Shown piece after piece: positions 53,625 through 64,000 of a stretch of 64,000 nucleotides of DNA; position 1 is the first letter of the stretch; the number at the start of each line of letters is the position of its first letter. Under the pieces are notes generated by a model. It searched no databases. It saw nothing but the letters and a program-made list of their open reading frames with translations, and was not told where the DNA came from. The stretch is from Tuctoria greenei (Eukaryota > Streptophyta > Magnoliopsida > Poales > Poaceae), in NCBI GenBank assembly GCA_036927565.1, contig JAYESD010000001.1, positions 7,936,001 through 8,000,000 on the forward strand, in the 5' to 3' direction. A program made the translations under genes and the position numbers.

Positions 53625-54303
53625 TAAAAGTCGTAATTGATGGTTAATGGTGGCACCCGTGCTAGGCCATCTGCAATAGTGTACTGGAAAGTTTATTGGA
53701 CTTTAAATACAGAACGAAGTAAAAGTATATAGTATATATGTAGAGTAAACATACTAAAAGTATAAAGGATATGCTAGAAGTATAAAAGATAAAATATAGT
53801 TAAGAGGTAACGAGTGTGGATAGCTTTAAGCTATGTGCAGTGGTGAAAAACCGTACGTGCACCATGTTACATTGGATATCACCCGTTACCATCTCCGTTG
53901 CACGCATCCGTATCTTCCTGTTCTATGTTCCTCTCATTTTATTTTGTTTTTTTCCTCCAACTCTGCTTATCATGTAGATCCTGCAGAGTAAACTGGTGAA
54001 CCATTGTTCCTCAGACTCCTATGGTTACGCTCCAGAGGTACTGGCATTTGTTTTCTTTTGCTATTCTGGATCTTAATTTATCGAAATCAGGTGGTTGTTC
54101 GGGGTCTACTGGAATCAGAACCTAAAGGTCTGTATTACTCTCAATCTCACAATACTTGTCATTTAAAACAAAGTACTGTGATTGTTATTTTTTAATATTT
54201 TTTAAGAGTAAAATACATCAGTAGTCTTTGAACTTATCTAAGTGTATCATCTATGTTCATGAACTTTTGAAGTGCATATTTAGATCCATAAACTTGTTAA
54301 ACT
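53625..54303. other. AT-rich intergenic before the copia element
   Basis: No gene. 54207-54303 looks like one end of a MITE (see 49151-50070) into which the copia LTR at 54304 may have inserted. Confidence 0.35.
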
Positions 54304-55964
54304 TGTTGGAATAAATGGGCTAGACCCATCTAATATTCAGAATTAATTCTCAATAAATCTCAAAGGCCCATTAGTACAAGAGAGGGTGGTGTTAAATGTT
54401 TAGTCCCACATGCGAAGTGGAAGTGGAGCAATCCCTACATATGAGGGGTTGCTCTTCCACTCCTTGAGTGAGAGAGAAGAAAGGAAGAGAGAGGTGGCCC
54501 ACGCGCGCTCCTCCTCCTCCTCGCTCGCCTCGCCACGCCACGCCTCGCCCCGCCCCCGCCCCGCCCCGCCCACGCCATCCCACGATAAGATCGTTTCCCA
54601 CGTTCGCGTTTCTTGCGCCGCCTTCTAGTCTATTCATCCCGAACGTCGGCGTGCACCGACGATCGAGAGAGCGGGTCTCCGGAACCGCTTGCCCTTGCGA
54701 TCCTGCATAGGGAGAGGGTGAATAAGGTTATTGGGAAGCGCTTCGCGCGACTGCTCGCGTTCCTCACCACGGGTCGTCTACCGAGGAGATCGGGCGTTGC
54801 GGCCCAACGTCGTCACCAACGTCGTCGTCAGATCTACAATGGTTCATTCGGCTTCAAATCGGTACGCGTTATTTCTAGTCCCGTCTGTCTGCCGATCACT
54901 GTTGTTTTTCGCGTGTTTTTCCGGAATTGTTCAGTAAATTGTCTCCTATTTTCTAAAAATCCAAAAACCTTATAAGGCAATTTTCTGAGTTGAATATGAT
55001 GACTTTAGCCGATGCACTAAGGACAGAGAAATTCTCTGGTGTGCACTTCAAAGAGGTGGCAAGTTAAGGCCACGCTCTGGCTCCAATCGCTTAAGATCTT
55101 CTGGGTAACCGAGGGCATACCTCAAGGTCCTTTGTCTGTTGAAGAACAGACGAAGTTCGATGAAGCTAATTCTGCCCTGAGAGGATACATCTTAAGTGTT
55201 CTTGACAATAAACTTTGTGATGCCTATATGACAGTCACAGATGGTAAGGAGCTCTAGGATGCACTTAACGCTAAGTATGATGCAGCCGATGCAGGCGGTG
55301 AACTGTATATCATGGAGAATTTTCATGACTACAAGATGGTTAAAAATCGTCCTATAGTTGAACAAGCTCATGAAATACAGTGCCTTGCAAGAGAGCTCAA
55401 TCTCCTTAAGTGTCCTTTACCTGATAAGTTTGTGGTTGGGTGCATTATTGCAAAGTTACCACCATCATGGAGGAACTTTGCCACAACTCTCAAACATAAG
55501 AGACAGGAAATATCAGTTGAAAACCTGATTGCATCTCTTGATGTTGAGGAGAAGGCTCGGGCTAAGGACGCTACTGAGAAAGGAGGCAAGGGTCAATCTA
55601 GCGCTAATGTTAATATGGTGCAGAAATCCAATGTCAAGAACAAAGGGAACAAGTCTCAATTCAAGCCAAACAAAACTATTGCTTCCAAGAAGAAGAAGAA
55701 GTCAAACAAAGCCAATGATGACTGCTGCTACACCTGTGGGGAGCAGGGACATTTTTCCAAGGACTGTCCTGAGAGGGCAGACCGCAGAGGGAAAAAGAAT
55801 GTCAACATAGTGATGTCTAGCAATGCAGATAGGTATGGTAATTCTTTTATTGTTCTTTCTGTTTCTCAAACATCATCTTGGTGGTTTGATACGAGTGCTG
55901 ATATTCATGTATGTTCTGACATGTCCATGTTTATTTCTTACCAGTTCGTCCGGGATTCCGTCGC
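54304..55964 (+). mobile_element. Ty1/copia element, 5' part only
   Basis: The LTR starts TGTTGGAATAAATGGGC at 54304; its 3' end is uncertain (a CA occurs at 54836) and no clear primer site was found. A gag and the beginning of a protease follow. It is cut at 55964 by the end of a Tat LTR. This lineage is not a Sirevirus: its gag is short, with no coiled coil. Confidence 0.78.
54997..55964 (+). pseudogene. Copia gag and protease start
   Basis: ATG at 54997 (MMTLADALRTEKFSG). A 1-bp insertion near 55052 shifts the frame, and a TAG at 55254-55256 interrupts before the UBN2-type gag domain (MENFHDYKMVKNRPIVEQAHE; 55312-55560). A CCHC knuckle (CYTCGEQGHFSKDC) lies at about 55729-55770. The protease start has DTSA where DTGA is usual, near 55890. 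It is truncated in the protease. Confidence 0.85.
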
Positions 55965-56485
55965 TGTCAAAGTGTGGAATACGACACTTCCCCCGGACCC
56001 GCTGAAAAGCAGCCCGCGGAGGTTCTTATGTGGTTAGGGAACACAAGATCAATATCAAGATGGTGACCTCAGAGATTTACGTGGTTCGGTCCATCTAAGC
56101 GTAACACCCTGCTCCACGGGGTTTGAGTGATTGTATTAAGCGAATGAGTTCGCTAAGGTCAGGTTGCAATAGCTTGGATCAGCCCCCCACTATACTCGCA
56201 CGGTGAAACCTTTTTATAGTTCTAAGGACTGACCGTTACAAAGCTGGCCTGGCCCGACATGTGGCCCTAGCGTGCTTAATGACCTAATACACTGTCTAAA
56301 GAATATTAAGTACAGTTAGTAGTGTGGTAACATGCCTTCATGGCAGCGTTACCACTATTAACGGTACACTGATCATGTGTCATTAATATGGTATTAATGA
56401 CACATTATTAGACCTTGTAACTGCCACCTTAACCATCCTTCAATGTATGTAATGGTCATGGTCGGCTTGTATTTCCGTTGGTGAC
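55965..56485 (-). repeat. Tat LTR fragment (3' end of an LTR)
   Basis: On the minus strand this is the R/U5 end of a Tat LTR ending ...CACACTTTGACA, inserted in the copia protease. It has a TATA-like box (complement CCTTTTTATA, 56209-56218). Its upstream part is displaced by the next Tat element, whose LTR ends at 56486. Confidence 0.75.
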
Positions 56486-56712
56486 TGTCGAGGTGTCTAA
56501 ACTGACACCTCCCCCGGACCTACTTGGGAGCAGTCCGCGGAGGTTCGATGTGTTTTCGGGGGCTAGTCTTAGCAAGATCAAGCTCCGAGAATGATGAAAA
56601 CGTGGGTTTTACATGGTTCGGGCCGCTTGAGCGTAATACCCTACTCCATGGTGGTTTGTGTGTTGTATTGCTTGGGTCTGAGAGAGTTTGTGTATGTCAA
56701 TGGCTATCCGGT

Positions 56713-56721
56713 CCTTTTATA
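56713..56721 (-). promoter_or_regulatory. TATA box of Tat element 2 LTR
   Basis: TATAAAAGG on the minus strand, downstream of the ACGT array in LTR orientation. Confidence 0.65.
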
Positions 56722-57117
56722 GTCCAAGGCTAGATAGCTTACAAGTGGGGCACGGGGCCCGACAGGTGGCCCCGGGGCGATCTTATCATGTACAAGATCT
56801 AAGGCTTCTGGCGTACGCTACCTCCGACCGCGCCTTGAAGACTTGCTGTCTTGCCGTGTCGGTCGCCAGTGGCTAGGCATAGTCGTTGATGATGGCAGGG
56901 AGCGTCTCATCCGTCTTGTCGCTGTAAGATACCCACTTGGCGGTGTGGGGTAGGCCTGCGGCGCCTTTACTGCGTTGTGATTGGGCGTAGCAGTACCTGA
57001 CAGGGGCGTGCACTGCATCGTGCGCCTGGGGAAGGCACGTGCCTTCAATGCGCGACTATACAGGACGCATCGCCCTTTACTCCTTGGGGTCCACGACTCA
57101 TTGCAGGTCGTGTGACA

Positions 57118-57690
57118 CACTCCAGCTCCAGAGCCCTCCTCGGTAGGAGCGAGGACTTGATGCCGGAGGGCGCGTGGCAGCTCTGGAGCCCTCCTCGGTA
57201 GGAGCAAGGGTCTGAAGCTGTAGGACGTCTGGCATCTTCGGATCCCTCCTCGACAAGAGCAAGGGCCCGCAGCCAGAGGGTGTGTGGCAACTTCGGAGCC
57301 CTCCTTGGTAGGGAGGAAGGGCCCGGAGGCGGATGACGTGTGGCAGCTCCGGAGCCCTCCTCGGTAGGGACGTCGGGTCTGAAGCTTCTTCTTCTTGTAT
57401 GTGGGGGTACCCGGTCTTGAGGGTACCGACAGTGAAGAAGGTCCGGAGGCTCCACACGTGGCGGATCCGGAGCTTTCCCTTGCGGGGGAGTAGGTCCGGG
57501 GTAGCTGTACACGTGTCAGTACCAGAGCTCCTTTCTGGCAGGGGCTAGGTCCGGGGCCGTTGTACACGTGTAGTTGTCGGAGCTTCCCTTGGTTGGGAGT
57601 TTTGTTTCGGGCTTATCTTACACGTGTTAACCCGGGAGCCAGCCATGTGAGGGGAGCGGGTCCGATGCAACGTGACATGTGGGACCAGCA
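57118..57690 (-). repeat. 55-bp tandem array with ACGT boxes (about 10 units)
   Basis: CACGTG or derivatives recur near 57171, 57225, 57280, 57335, (57400, degenerate), 57455, 57510, 57565, 57621 and 57676. Each unit also has a GAGC(C/T)(C/T)(T/C)CC block. The array is upstream of the TATA box in the LTR's own orientation. Confidence 0.88.
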
Positions 57691-58309
57691 AGGGCCTTCG
57701 ACTCTGACGGGTCGAACTTTCTTGCTCTTGTTGCGGTATCATGGGGTACCAGGTACGTAGGGTACAGATAGTGGCCCCCGGGCCCACCTCTGGGAGAAAC
57801 CCCTTGAGTTAAGTTGTTCTGCCGGAGGTGGGGCCATTCTCGATTCCCGAGCTTCAATTTTCAAGAAGTCCTTTGATGTGCCGATAGAGTGGCGGTTTGG
57901 AGGTGAGCCTTCGATGCGTGACTTGTCATGAATACGGTAGATGAAATCTTTGAGTGCGGATCTCACGCAATTGAAGGTCGTCGGTTCTCAATACGAAAAC
58001 TGTATCGATTCCGCGCGCCCTGTCAGAGTGCCAACTTTGGGTTTCCCGCCGCTCACCATCGCAACGGTTGGCCTTGGGTAAGGACCTCGATCTCTTCGTT
58101 GGGGTGGCCCCAGGCCCACTCGTCATTGACAGGGTAGATTTTTGAAAAGTACTCTTGATCTCATTGCGGTTTCCATCCAAGTGTCATAGAGGATTACTTA
58201 AGAAGGAAAGTGTGCACGGGTTGATGACTCTTTACGCCTTCAATCATCTTTGTGCTCAGGGCCTCCCAAACTCCACCTAACTTTCCATCTTTTGCTCCAC
58301 TTTGTCGCG

Positions 58310-60089
58310 ATGGAGTTGGGTCTCCCCAAGAGCCACCTCAAGAGCGATGATGATATGAATAAGGTCTGGAACTACATGGGGTGGTCCAGTGACTCCTTCA
58401 ACCATCTGGTCCACGCCGGCAAGCTCCCGTTCAAGAAGGAGCGTGACGGCGACATGGTGTACTTCTCTGCGTATGTCATGGTGGGGCTGATCCCACCTTT
58501 CTCAACTTTCCTTTTGATGCTGTTGGACTTCTATGGTCTACAGCTGTACCACCTTGGCCCCCATTCTCTTCTTCTTGTGTCAACATTTGTCCACTTCCGC
58601 GGGATGTGGGTGGGTATTCCCCCCTGCGTCGAGCTCTTCCGCACCTTCTTCACCATCCACACCACCGGGAAGGGGTCCGAATTCTTGGCTTCTACTATTT
58701 CATGAAGCGCAAGAAATGCCCCTTGAAATACTTGAGGTTGTTTCCTTCCGGCAAGTGGGATGACTAGAAGAAAGATTGGATCATCGTCACGACAGAGGAG
58801 CACGAGAAGTTGGAGCTGCTCGAAGGTCTCCCAAATGTTGACACTGACGCATGGAGTGTGGTTCTGGTGTTGTCAGAGGCCTTCAACCCTGCCTTGACCA
58901 GGATCCACGAATGTGTGGAAGGTGGAGTGACCCTCCAGATGGTCTTCTGCAACTTCCTGGTCAACAGGTGGGCTCCAGTGAAGAAGAGGGAGAAGCTTGA
59001 GTGGGCCCTCAACAGCATGATGGATGAAGACCAGATTGAAATTGGTCTGAAATCCAACTTGGATGGCACAACTTTGGAGCTTCATCTCAAGAAGTTCCAA
59101 TATGGAATTGACGTCGAAGGCGACGACTTAACTCCGCCGACGGCTTTCCTCCCTCTGAACATGGAGGCGCAATTCAGCAGCGAGCTCCGGAGGAGTATGC
59201 CGACGCTTGACGATCTTGGTGAGGTGGAAAGGCTTCCGACCACAAGATTGGCGATCCCTGGAGCTTTTCCGAGGGTGGTCCTGCCGCCTCCCCAAGCCGA
59301 AGGACTGAAGACGTCAGCAAAGGCAAGGGCAAAGAGCCAGCTGAGCCTTCCAGCCAGAAGAGGAAGTTGAAGCACGCCGACAGGAGGTCCGTCAGGCCAG
59401 CTCCTTCCACGAAGGCTACTTTCCCCCGGAGGGGGAGGTCTTCTGCTACTAATCCTGCTCCGGTGCAAATGTCTTCGAGAGGTGTAAGCTCCGGGCAGTC
59501 AACTCCGGCTGCAGCGCCGACTAGAGGCTCCAAGTCCGGGGGTTCTTCCCTGCGAAGGGAAGCTCCCGTCAAAAGAACTCCGGCGGTTGCGAGTGTTCCT
59601 CAACCGAGGTCTGAAGCAGTTGTCTCACCAAACTTGGTGGGATCTAGCTCCGGGCCTCAGAAGAAGAGGTTCCGAGGCGACTGGGGTGGTAGCATCCCGA
59701 GGTAAGCATTGATTGCTCACTCTGAAATGTTAATCTTGCTTTTGGATATGTCTTTAATCTTCTCTTCCCTTTATTATTAGGCGAAGAAGGGACCCGGAGC
59801 TTCAAAGCCTGTTGCAACGGTTGGGGCTGCACCTGTCGAAGCTCCGGCTTCGATTGTTGAGCCTCCTCGTCAAGCGGAGGTGGAATCCGCGGCATCTCCA
59901 GCGCCAGCTGTCATGAGCCTGGACTCGGAGTCCTCACCTGAAGCTCATGTGGTGGCGCTGGACCGCATGAGAGAAGTTGAAGATGTGCCCCTGGCGGCAG
60001 AGGCTGGTGCTCCATCACTAGCGACGCCAGAAGTTTCGACTTCCGAGCCGGAAGTTGCCGAAGCCCTGGCTATTGAGCCAGAGGTAGCT
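58310..60089 (+). pseudogene. Antisense aORF of Tat element 2, 3' truncated
   Basis: ATG at 58310 (MELGLPKSHL). The Transposase_28-type domain spans 58340-58990 with the same landmarks as the 39171 copy. Lesions: 1-bp deletion near 58684, TAG at 58767-58769 in the PSGKWDD*KK motif, and a frameshift near 59310-59360 between the conserved domain and the basic S/P linker. Exon 1 ends at 59701; the intron 59702-59780 (GTAAGC...TTATTAG) matches the 39-kb copy in position, donor and size. Exon 2 is cut at 60089. Confidence 0.82.
59702..59780 (+). other. Conserved aORF intron (79 bp)
   Basis: GT-AG intron with donor AG/GTAAGCATTG and a T-rich 3' end. The equivalent in the minus-strand copy is 37713-37789 (77 bp). 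Confidence 0.8.
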
Positions 60090-60937
60090 TGTTAGAGTCT
60101 GATTTCGGCAATTCTCCCGGTACCACCATTGGTAGCCTGCGGAGTTTGTAGTTCAGTTGTGGGCGCACAGAGATTCAGAACAAGATGATGGGTTGACACG
60201 AAGATTTACGTGGTTCGGGCCGCCTGAGCGTAATACCCTACTCCACGGGTGTGTGTTGTTGTTGTATTGAGCGTTTGAGCGCTTGTGTGTAAGAGCAGAG
60301 TGTTCGTCCCCCTCTGTGTATCGCTCGACCAGTTCCTTTTATAGTTCAAGGACTGGTCGTTACATCGTTAGCCTGACCCGACATGTGGCCCTGGCGGTTA
60401 CTGATGCTTAATACACAATTAATGAGCTTAATTACCCTTAATAGTGCAGTAACGCGCCTTGACAGTGGTATTACTAGTATTAAGGGCTCTCCGATAATGT
60501 GTCTTTAAGATAGCATTAATGACACTTAATCGGGTCTTGAAGTCTTTAATTGTCCCTTGAAGGTCCGAGCCGTTGGAAGTCCGCCACTCTGCTTGTTGAA
60601 ATTGAAGGTCCAGCGGTTGGACGTGTGGCAGCTCCGGGGCCTACAGTCTTGGACGAGTAGGTCCGGTGTTGTTGTACATGTGTTGGTACCGGAGCTTCCC
60701 TCTGTCAGGGGTTAGGTCCGAGGGTGCCACACAGATATTTAGTCTTGAGCTTTCCCATGTGTGGAATGTAGCTCCGGTTTAACAATACACGTGGCGGTAC
60801 TGGGACTAACCATAGAAGGGAGGCAGGTCCGGTTCCGTATGACACATGGGGCCTTTGGAGGTCTTCAACTCAGACAGGTGAAGTTCCTTTGAGCTCTTTG
60901 CAGTCCCAGAGGGTATCCCGTATGCATGGTACCGACA
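60090..60937 (-). repeat. 3' LTR of Tat element 3 (848 bp)
   Basis: Minus strand: begins TGTCGGTACCATGC and ends AGACTCTAACA. About five 55-bp units with ACGT-type cores near 60621, 60676, 60730, 60787 and 60842. TATA box complement at 60335-60343. Confidence 0.85.
60335..60343 (-). promoter_or_regulatory. TATA box of Tat element 3 LTR
   Basis: TATAAAAGG on the minus strand, same relative site as in the other Tat LTRs. Confidence 0.65.
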
Positions 60938-61461
60938 GTGGCCCCCTGGGCCCACCTCTGTGAGATACCTTTTGGATAAAGTCATTCTGCTAGAGGTGGG
61001 TCCATCCTTCGATTTTTGAGTCGTGTCTTCAAGGGTCTTTGGATGTGCCGTTGAGGTGGTGTTTTGCAGTTAAACCACCGCCGCGTGGTGCCGTCAGGAT
61101 GCGACAGGTGAGATCCGCGTGTGCGTATCTCACTCAATTGAAGGTCGTCGGTTCCCAATACAAAAACTGTATCAGTTCCGCGCGCTCTGTCAGGCCACCG
61201 CCTTCGTGTTTCCCGCCTCTCATGATGACAACTGTTCGCCTGGGGTAAGGACCTCGACTTGATCATCAAGGTAGCCCCGGGCCCCCTTGTCATTGACAGG
61301 GTGAAGTTTTTGAACTGTAAGGTTTCCATCCAAGCGTTGCGGGGGCTTACTTAAGAAGGAAAGCGCGCACCGTTTGGGGATTCTCTACGCCTTCATTTGA
61401 ACTTGCGCTCGAATCCTCCAAATTTTTGCTTGCTCTTCATCTCTCGCCCTGCCGTGCTGCG
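60938..61461 (+). other. Leader between Tat LTR and aORF
   Basis: Starts with GTGGCCCCCTGGGCCCACC (polypurine region complement). It is similar to 57771-58309 and to the complement of 39172-39697, including a conserved 'CAATTGAAGGTCGTCGGTT' block. No coding was seen. Confidence 0.55.
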
Positions 61462-64000
61462 ATGAAGTTGGGACTCCCCAAGAGCTGCATTGGGAGCAAG
61501 AAGGAGTTGTCTAGGGTCCGGACCTACATGGGTTGGTCCAGTGACTCCATCGACAACAACATTCGTTGCGGCAAGCTTCCCTTTGAGAAGGAGTGAGCTA
61601 GAGATATGTTGTACTTCCTTGGGTACGCCATGGCGGGTTTAATCCCACCTTTCTCCACTTTCTTTCTGATGCTGCTAGATTTCTATGGTCTGCAACTCCA
61701 CCATCTTGGCCCCCACTCAATCTTGCTGGTGGCGACTTTCGTCCACTTTTCAAGATGTGGGTGGGTGTGCCCCTTGCGTGGAGTTGTTCCGGACTTTCTT
61801 CACTGTCCACCCCACCGGGAAGAGTGATGAGTTCATTGGCTTCTACTACTTCGTGAAGCGGAAAAACTCCCCCCTCAAGTACTTGAGGTCCTTTCCTTCC
61901 GGCAAGTGGGATGACTGGAAGAAAGACTGGGTGGTCATCACCGTCGAGGAACACGAGAGGCTGGAACTGCCTCAAGGCCTCCCCCGCATCGACACCGAAA
62001 TTTGGAATGACGTGTCGGAGCTATCGAGGGAGTACAGACCCATTCTAGACAGAATTCAGGAGTGTGTTGAAGGTGGGGTGACCCCCCAGATGGTCTTCGA
62101 CAACTTCTTGACGAACAGGTGGGCCCTACTGAGGGCTAGGGGGCGACCTGTGAAAGCATCTAGGCCCCATGAGGTACGGTTTCGGTGATTAATGACAACC
62201 ATTCGATATTACTAATGAATTTGTGAATGCAAGGTCCCAATAACACTCAATCAAATGAAATCAAAATTACATTGGAGACCCATATAAAATCAACGAGTGA
62301 GATCAAATCAAATCATATGAAGACAAGAAGTGAAAGCTCTAACTTGACATCACCCAAATGCTTGAAGACAATCAAAACAACATTTCAAACAAGTGTCAAA
62401 GAGGTCACAAGTTCAAATTCCAAAAGAACAACTCAGAACAACTCGAAGTCAACAAGTTGAACACATCGGATCATCCGATGGTTTTTGAGTTGACTGCATC
62501 GGTCGAGTTGTGTCAACAGAAGAAGAAGACCTCAAAGCAAAGAACTCACCGGATCATCCAATGTGAGTGGCTCAGTGACATCGGTCCATCATCACAGATT
62601 GCAACACCATTGGACCAAGTGAAGCACCTGTGCAGACTTACACACATCGGTCGATCACTCCAGTAAGCTTCAAGATCAAGCAAAATTCTGGAGGAAGAGC
62701 CACCGGATCATCCGATGAGAAGACAGATCAACATCGGTCTAACAACGGTCATATCTGACACAGTGACATCAGCTAATTTGGCTTTGACCGATGTTAACTG
62801 AAGGGGAGACATCGGATCATCCGGTGTTCGCAGAGAAGTGATGTCAGCCTACTTTTCCAACGGCTATCTCGTGGAGGCTGGCTATTTATACCCCTTCAAC
62901 CTGTCAAAACGACAAGACTTGAAGCCCAGACATACTCTACACATCCTAGAGCATTCAAGCAATAGAGCTACCACTTTCACATCATTTGATCATCATTTAT
63001 ACACCAAGAGATAGGTTAGAACTAGCTAGAGACAGTGCTTGGGTGCCTCCACTCTTGGTGATTGGAGTCTCTAGTGTAGTGAGAGCAATAAGGGAGTATC
63101 CCTTGGTGTGTGTGACTTCCGGAGCTTGCCAAGAGGATTGTGGAAGCCCGGAGGATTCCAAAGTGTACAAGGCTTGAGCTCCACCTTGCCAAGGTTGGCG
63201 AACGGAGAAGAATAGTGAAGACCCCCTTGTCTCGGTGACTTGGGAGTGGCAAAACCCCTCGGTGGGTGCCACAACGTGGATGTAGGAAGATCCTTGTGAT
63301 CTTATCGAACCACGGGATAAACTCCGTGTCCCTTGAGCGTTTGCATCCCTCTCTCTTTTTACACTTATGCAATCTTCATTTCCGCAACTTTAATTTACAT
63401 TGATTGCATAGTTTAATCGCATAGGGAATTGGGCTTTAGGTTGTTAGTTTTTAATTGCCTTAAAATTTGAAAGAAAGCCCAATTCACCCCCCCTCTTGGG
63501 CGTTTCGATCCTTACAACCTGCTTGGGCCTTCAACAGTGAGATGGACACCAACCGTAGGAAGATGCCGCTGTTGGACGACTTGGGCCTGATGGAGAGGCG
63601 GTCAACCTCCGGGGTGGCGATCCCCGGAGCTTTAGAGGGTGGTTTCGCTCCCGCCCCGAAGCCAAGAGTTGAAGTCGTAGGCAAGGTCAAGGAGTTGGCC
63701 GAGCCCTCGAGCCGCAATAGGAAGTTGAAGCACTCTGACGGAAGGTCTGTCAGACCTGCTCCTTCCGCAACAGCTTCTTCTCCCCGGCGGGGGAGGTTTT
63801 CGTCGGCGACTCCTAATCCAGCATCGGCGTCTCCCCGAGATGTCAGCTCCGACAATGTGATTCTGGTACCAGGGCCTGCTAAGGGCTCTAGGTCCGAGGG
63901 TCCTTCTCAGTCGAGGGGGGCCTCAACCAAGACGTCACTAACGGCAGTAGCAAGCTCCGGGGAGCCTTCCGCAGCTACTACGCCAGTGGCGACAGTGTCC
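61462..64000 (+). pseudogene. Antisense aORF of Tat element 3, split by a solo LTR
   Basis: ATG at 61462 (MKLGLPKSCIGSKKELSRV). Lesions: TGA at 61594-61596, and two compensating-looking 1-bp indels at about 61755-61785 (FVHF ... PPCVELF). The conserved domain runs to NRWALL at 62130. The solo LTR (62151-63516) interrupts directly after it; the ORF resumes at 63522 (AWAFNSEMD-like) into the basic S/P/A-rich linker, and leaves the window before the intron position. Confidence 0.82.
62151..63516 (+). repeat. Solo LTR of the E2 Sirevirus family (1366 bp)
   Basis: Begins TGAAAGCATCTAGGCC and ends TTTCGATCCTTACA, flanked by ACCTG on both sides (62146-62150, 63517-63521). No internal element sequence is present, so it is the product of LTR-LTR recombination. 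It carries quasi-palindromes (CATCGGATCATCCGATG type) at 62464-62830 and a TATTTATA at 62883. Confidence 0.94.

Larger units (their letters stand above)
56486..57770 (-). repeat. 3' LTR of Tat element 2 (1285 bp)
   Basis: Minus strand: begins TATCTGTACCC (TG decayed) and ends ACACCTCGACA. TATA box complement at 56713-56721. Its greater length over the other Tat LTRs (806 and 848 bp) comes mainly from about ten 55-bp units. Confidence 0.85.
56486..60089 (-). mobile_element. Tat element 2 (3' part), interrupted by Tat element 3
   Basis: Minus orientation: 3' LTR 57770-56486, polypurine-like GTGGGCCCGGGGGCCAC beside it, and an antisense aORF on the plus strand. Its 3' end inserted in the Tat LTR fragment to the left. 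The aORF is cut at 60089 by the next Tat LTR. Confidence 0.78.
60090..64000 (-). mobile_element. Tat element 3 (3' part), runs off the window
   Basis: Minus orientation: 3' LTR 60937-60090, then an internal region with an aORF on the plus strand. Inserted into exon 2 of the aORF of Tat element 2. It contains the solo Sirevirus LTR at 62151-63516. Confidence 0.8.

Noticed and set aside
53665..53860. A third MITE with GCAATAGTG / GCAGTGGTG ends
   Set aside because: The two ends match as direct, not inverted, repeats, and no duplication was found.
54410..54975. ORFs at the start of the copia element
   Set aside because: They lie in its LTR and leader, in several frames, before the gag ATG.
56818..57567. 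A 249-codon minus ORF
   Set aside because: Frame through the GC-rich 55-bp repeats of the Tat LTR.
56486..57770. Reading this LTR as the 5' LTR of a plus-strand element that encodes the aORF in sense
   Set aside because: The TATA box, the array upstream of it and the polypurine-like tract all point the other way; the aORF is antisense.

Overview
This is a nuclear window from a grass, most likely a panicoid (PACMAD) one. The evidence is the nested LTR retrotransposons of the Sirevirus (Ty1/copia), Tekay/Del chromovirus and Tat (both Ty3/gypsy) types, Stowaway- and Tourist-like MITEs, and three intron-containing host genes with GC-rich first exons. No prokaryotic features, CRISPR arrays, rRNA or tRNA genes were seen. 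Everything was read by eye, so exon edges and identity estimates are manual.

Region 1 (1-21475) is one Tekay-type element whose 5' end lies left of the window. A Sirevirus (3778-15170) sits in its gag with a perfect 5-bp target duplication, CCAAG. The Tekay gag-pol carries a lost start codon, two frameshifts and a TGA. The Sirevirus has an intact pol and a large third ORF, but a deletion across the 5' LTR end, primer site and gag N-terminus leaves it unable to replicate by itself. By-eye LTR divergence (about 0.4% for the Sirevirus, about 1.5% for the Tekay) agrees with the nesting order.

Region 2 (21476-40503) is older debris: a Tat 3' LTR fragment (21553-22111) abutting two degenerate minus-strand Sireviruses (E1, 22112-27987; E2, 27988-35044), then the 3' part of a Tat element (35045-40503). 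That Tat part has a 73-bp tandem array, an antisense additional ORF (aORF) of the Transposase_28 type with an intron, and a 3' LTR.

Region 3 (about 41.4-52.8 kb) is a gene island. It holds a 153-aa coiled-coil protein (+), a 16-exon acyl-CoA thioesterase II with an N-terminal cyclic-nucleotide-binding domain (-), and a plastid-type HAD protein resembling the riboflavin-pathway phosphatase PYRP2 (-). MITEs lie between and beyond the genes.

Region 4 (54304-64000) is a second nest: a truncated Ty1/copia, then three Tat elements each inserted in the previous one and all transcribed leftward, with their aORFs on the plus strand. The innermost aORF is split by a solo Sirevirus LTR with TSD ACCTG.

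The most interesting signals are regulatory-looking repeats. A palindrome, CGGAC(T/A)(A/T)GTCCG, is arrayed in the LTRs of both the Ty1 Sireviruses and the Ty3 Tekay element, together with a longer stretch of near identity, and has entered the Sirevirus gag reading frame. Separately, the Tat LTRs carry arrays of a 55-bp unit centred on an ACGT/G-box upstream of the TATA box; unit number differs between copies and accounts for much of the LTR length difference.
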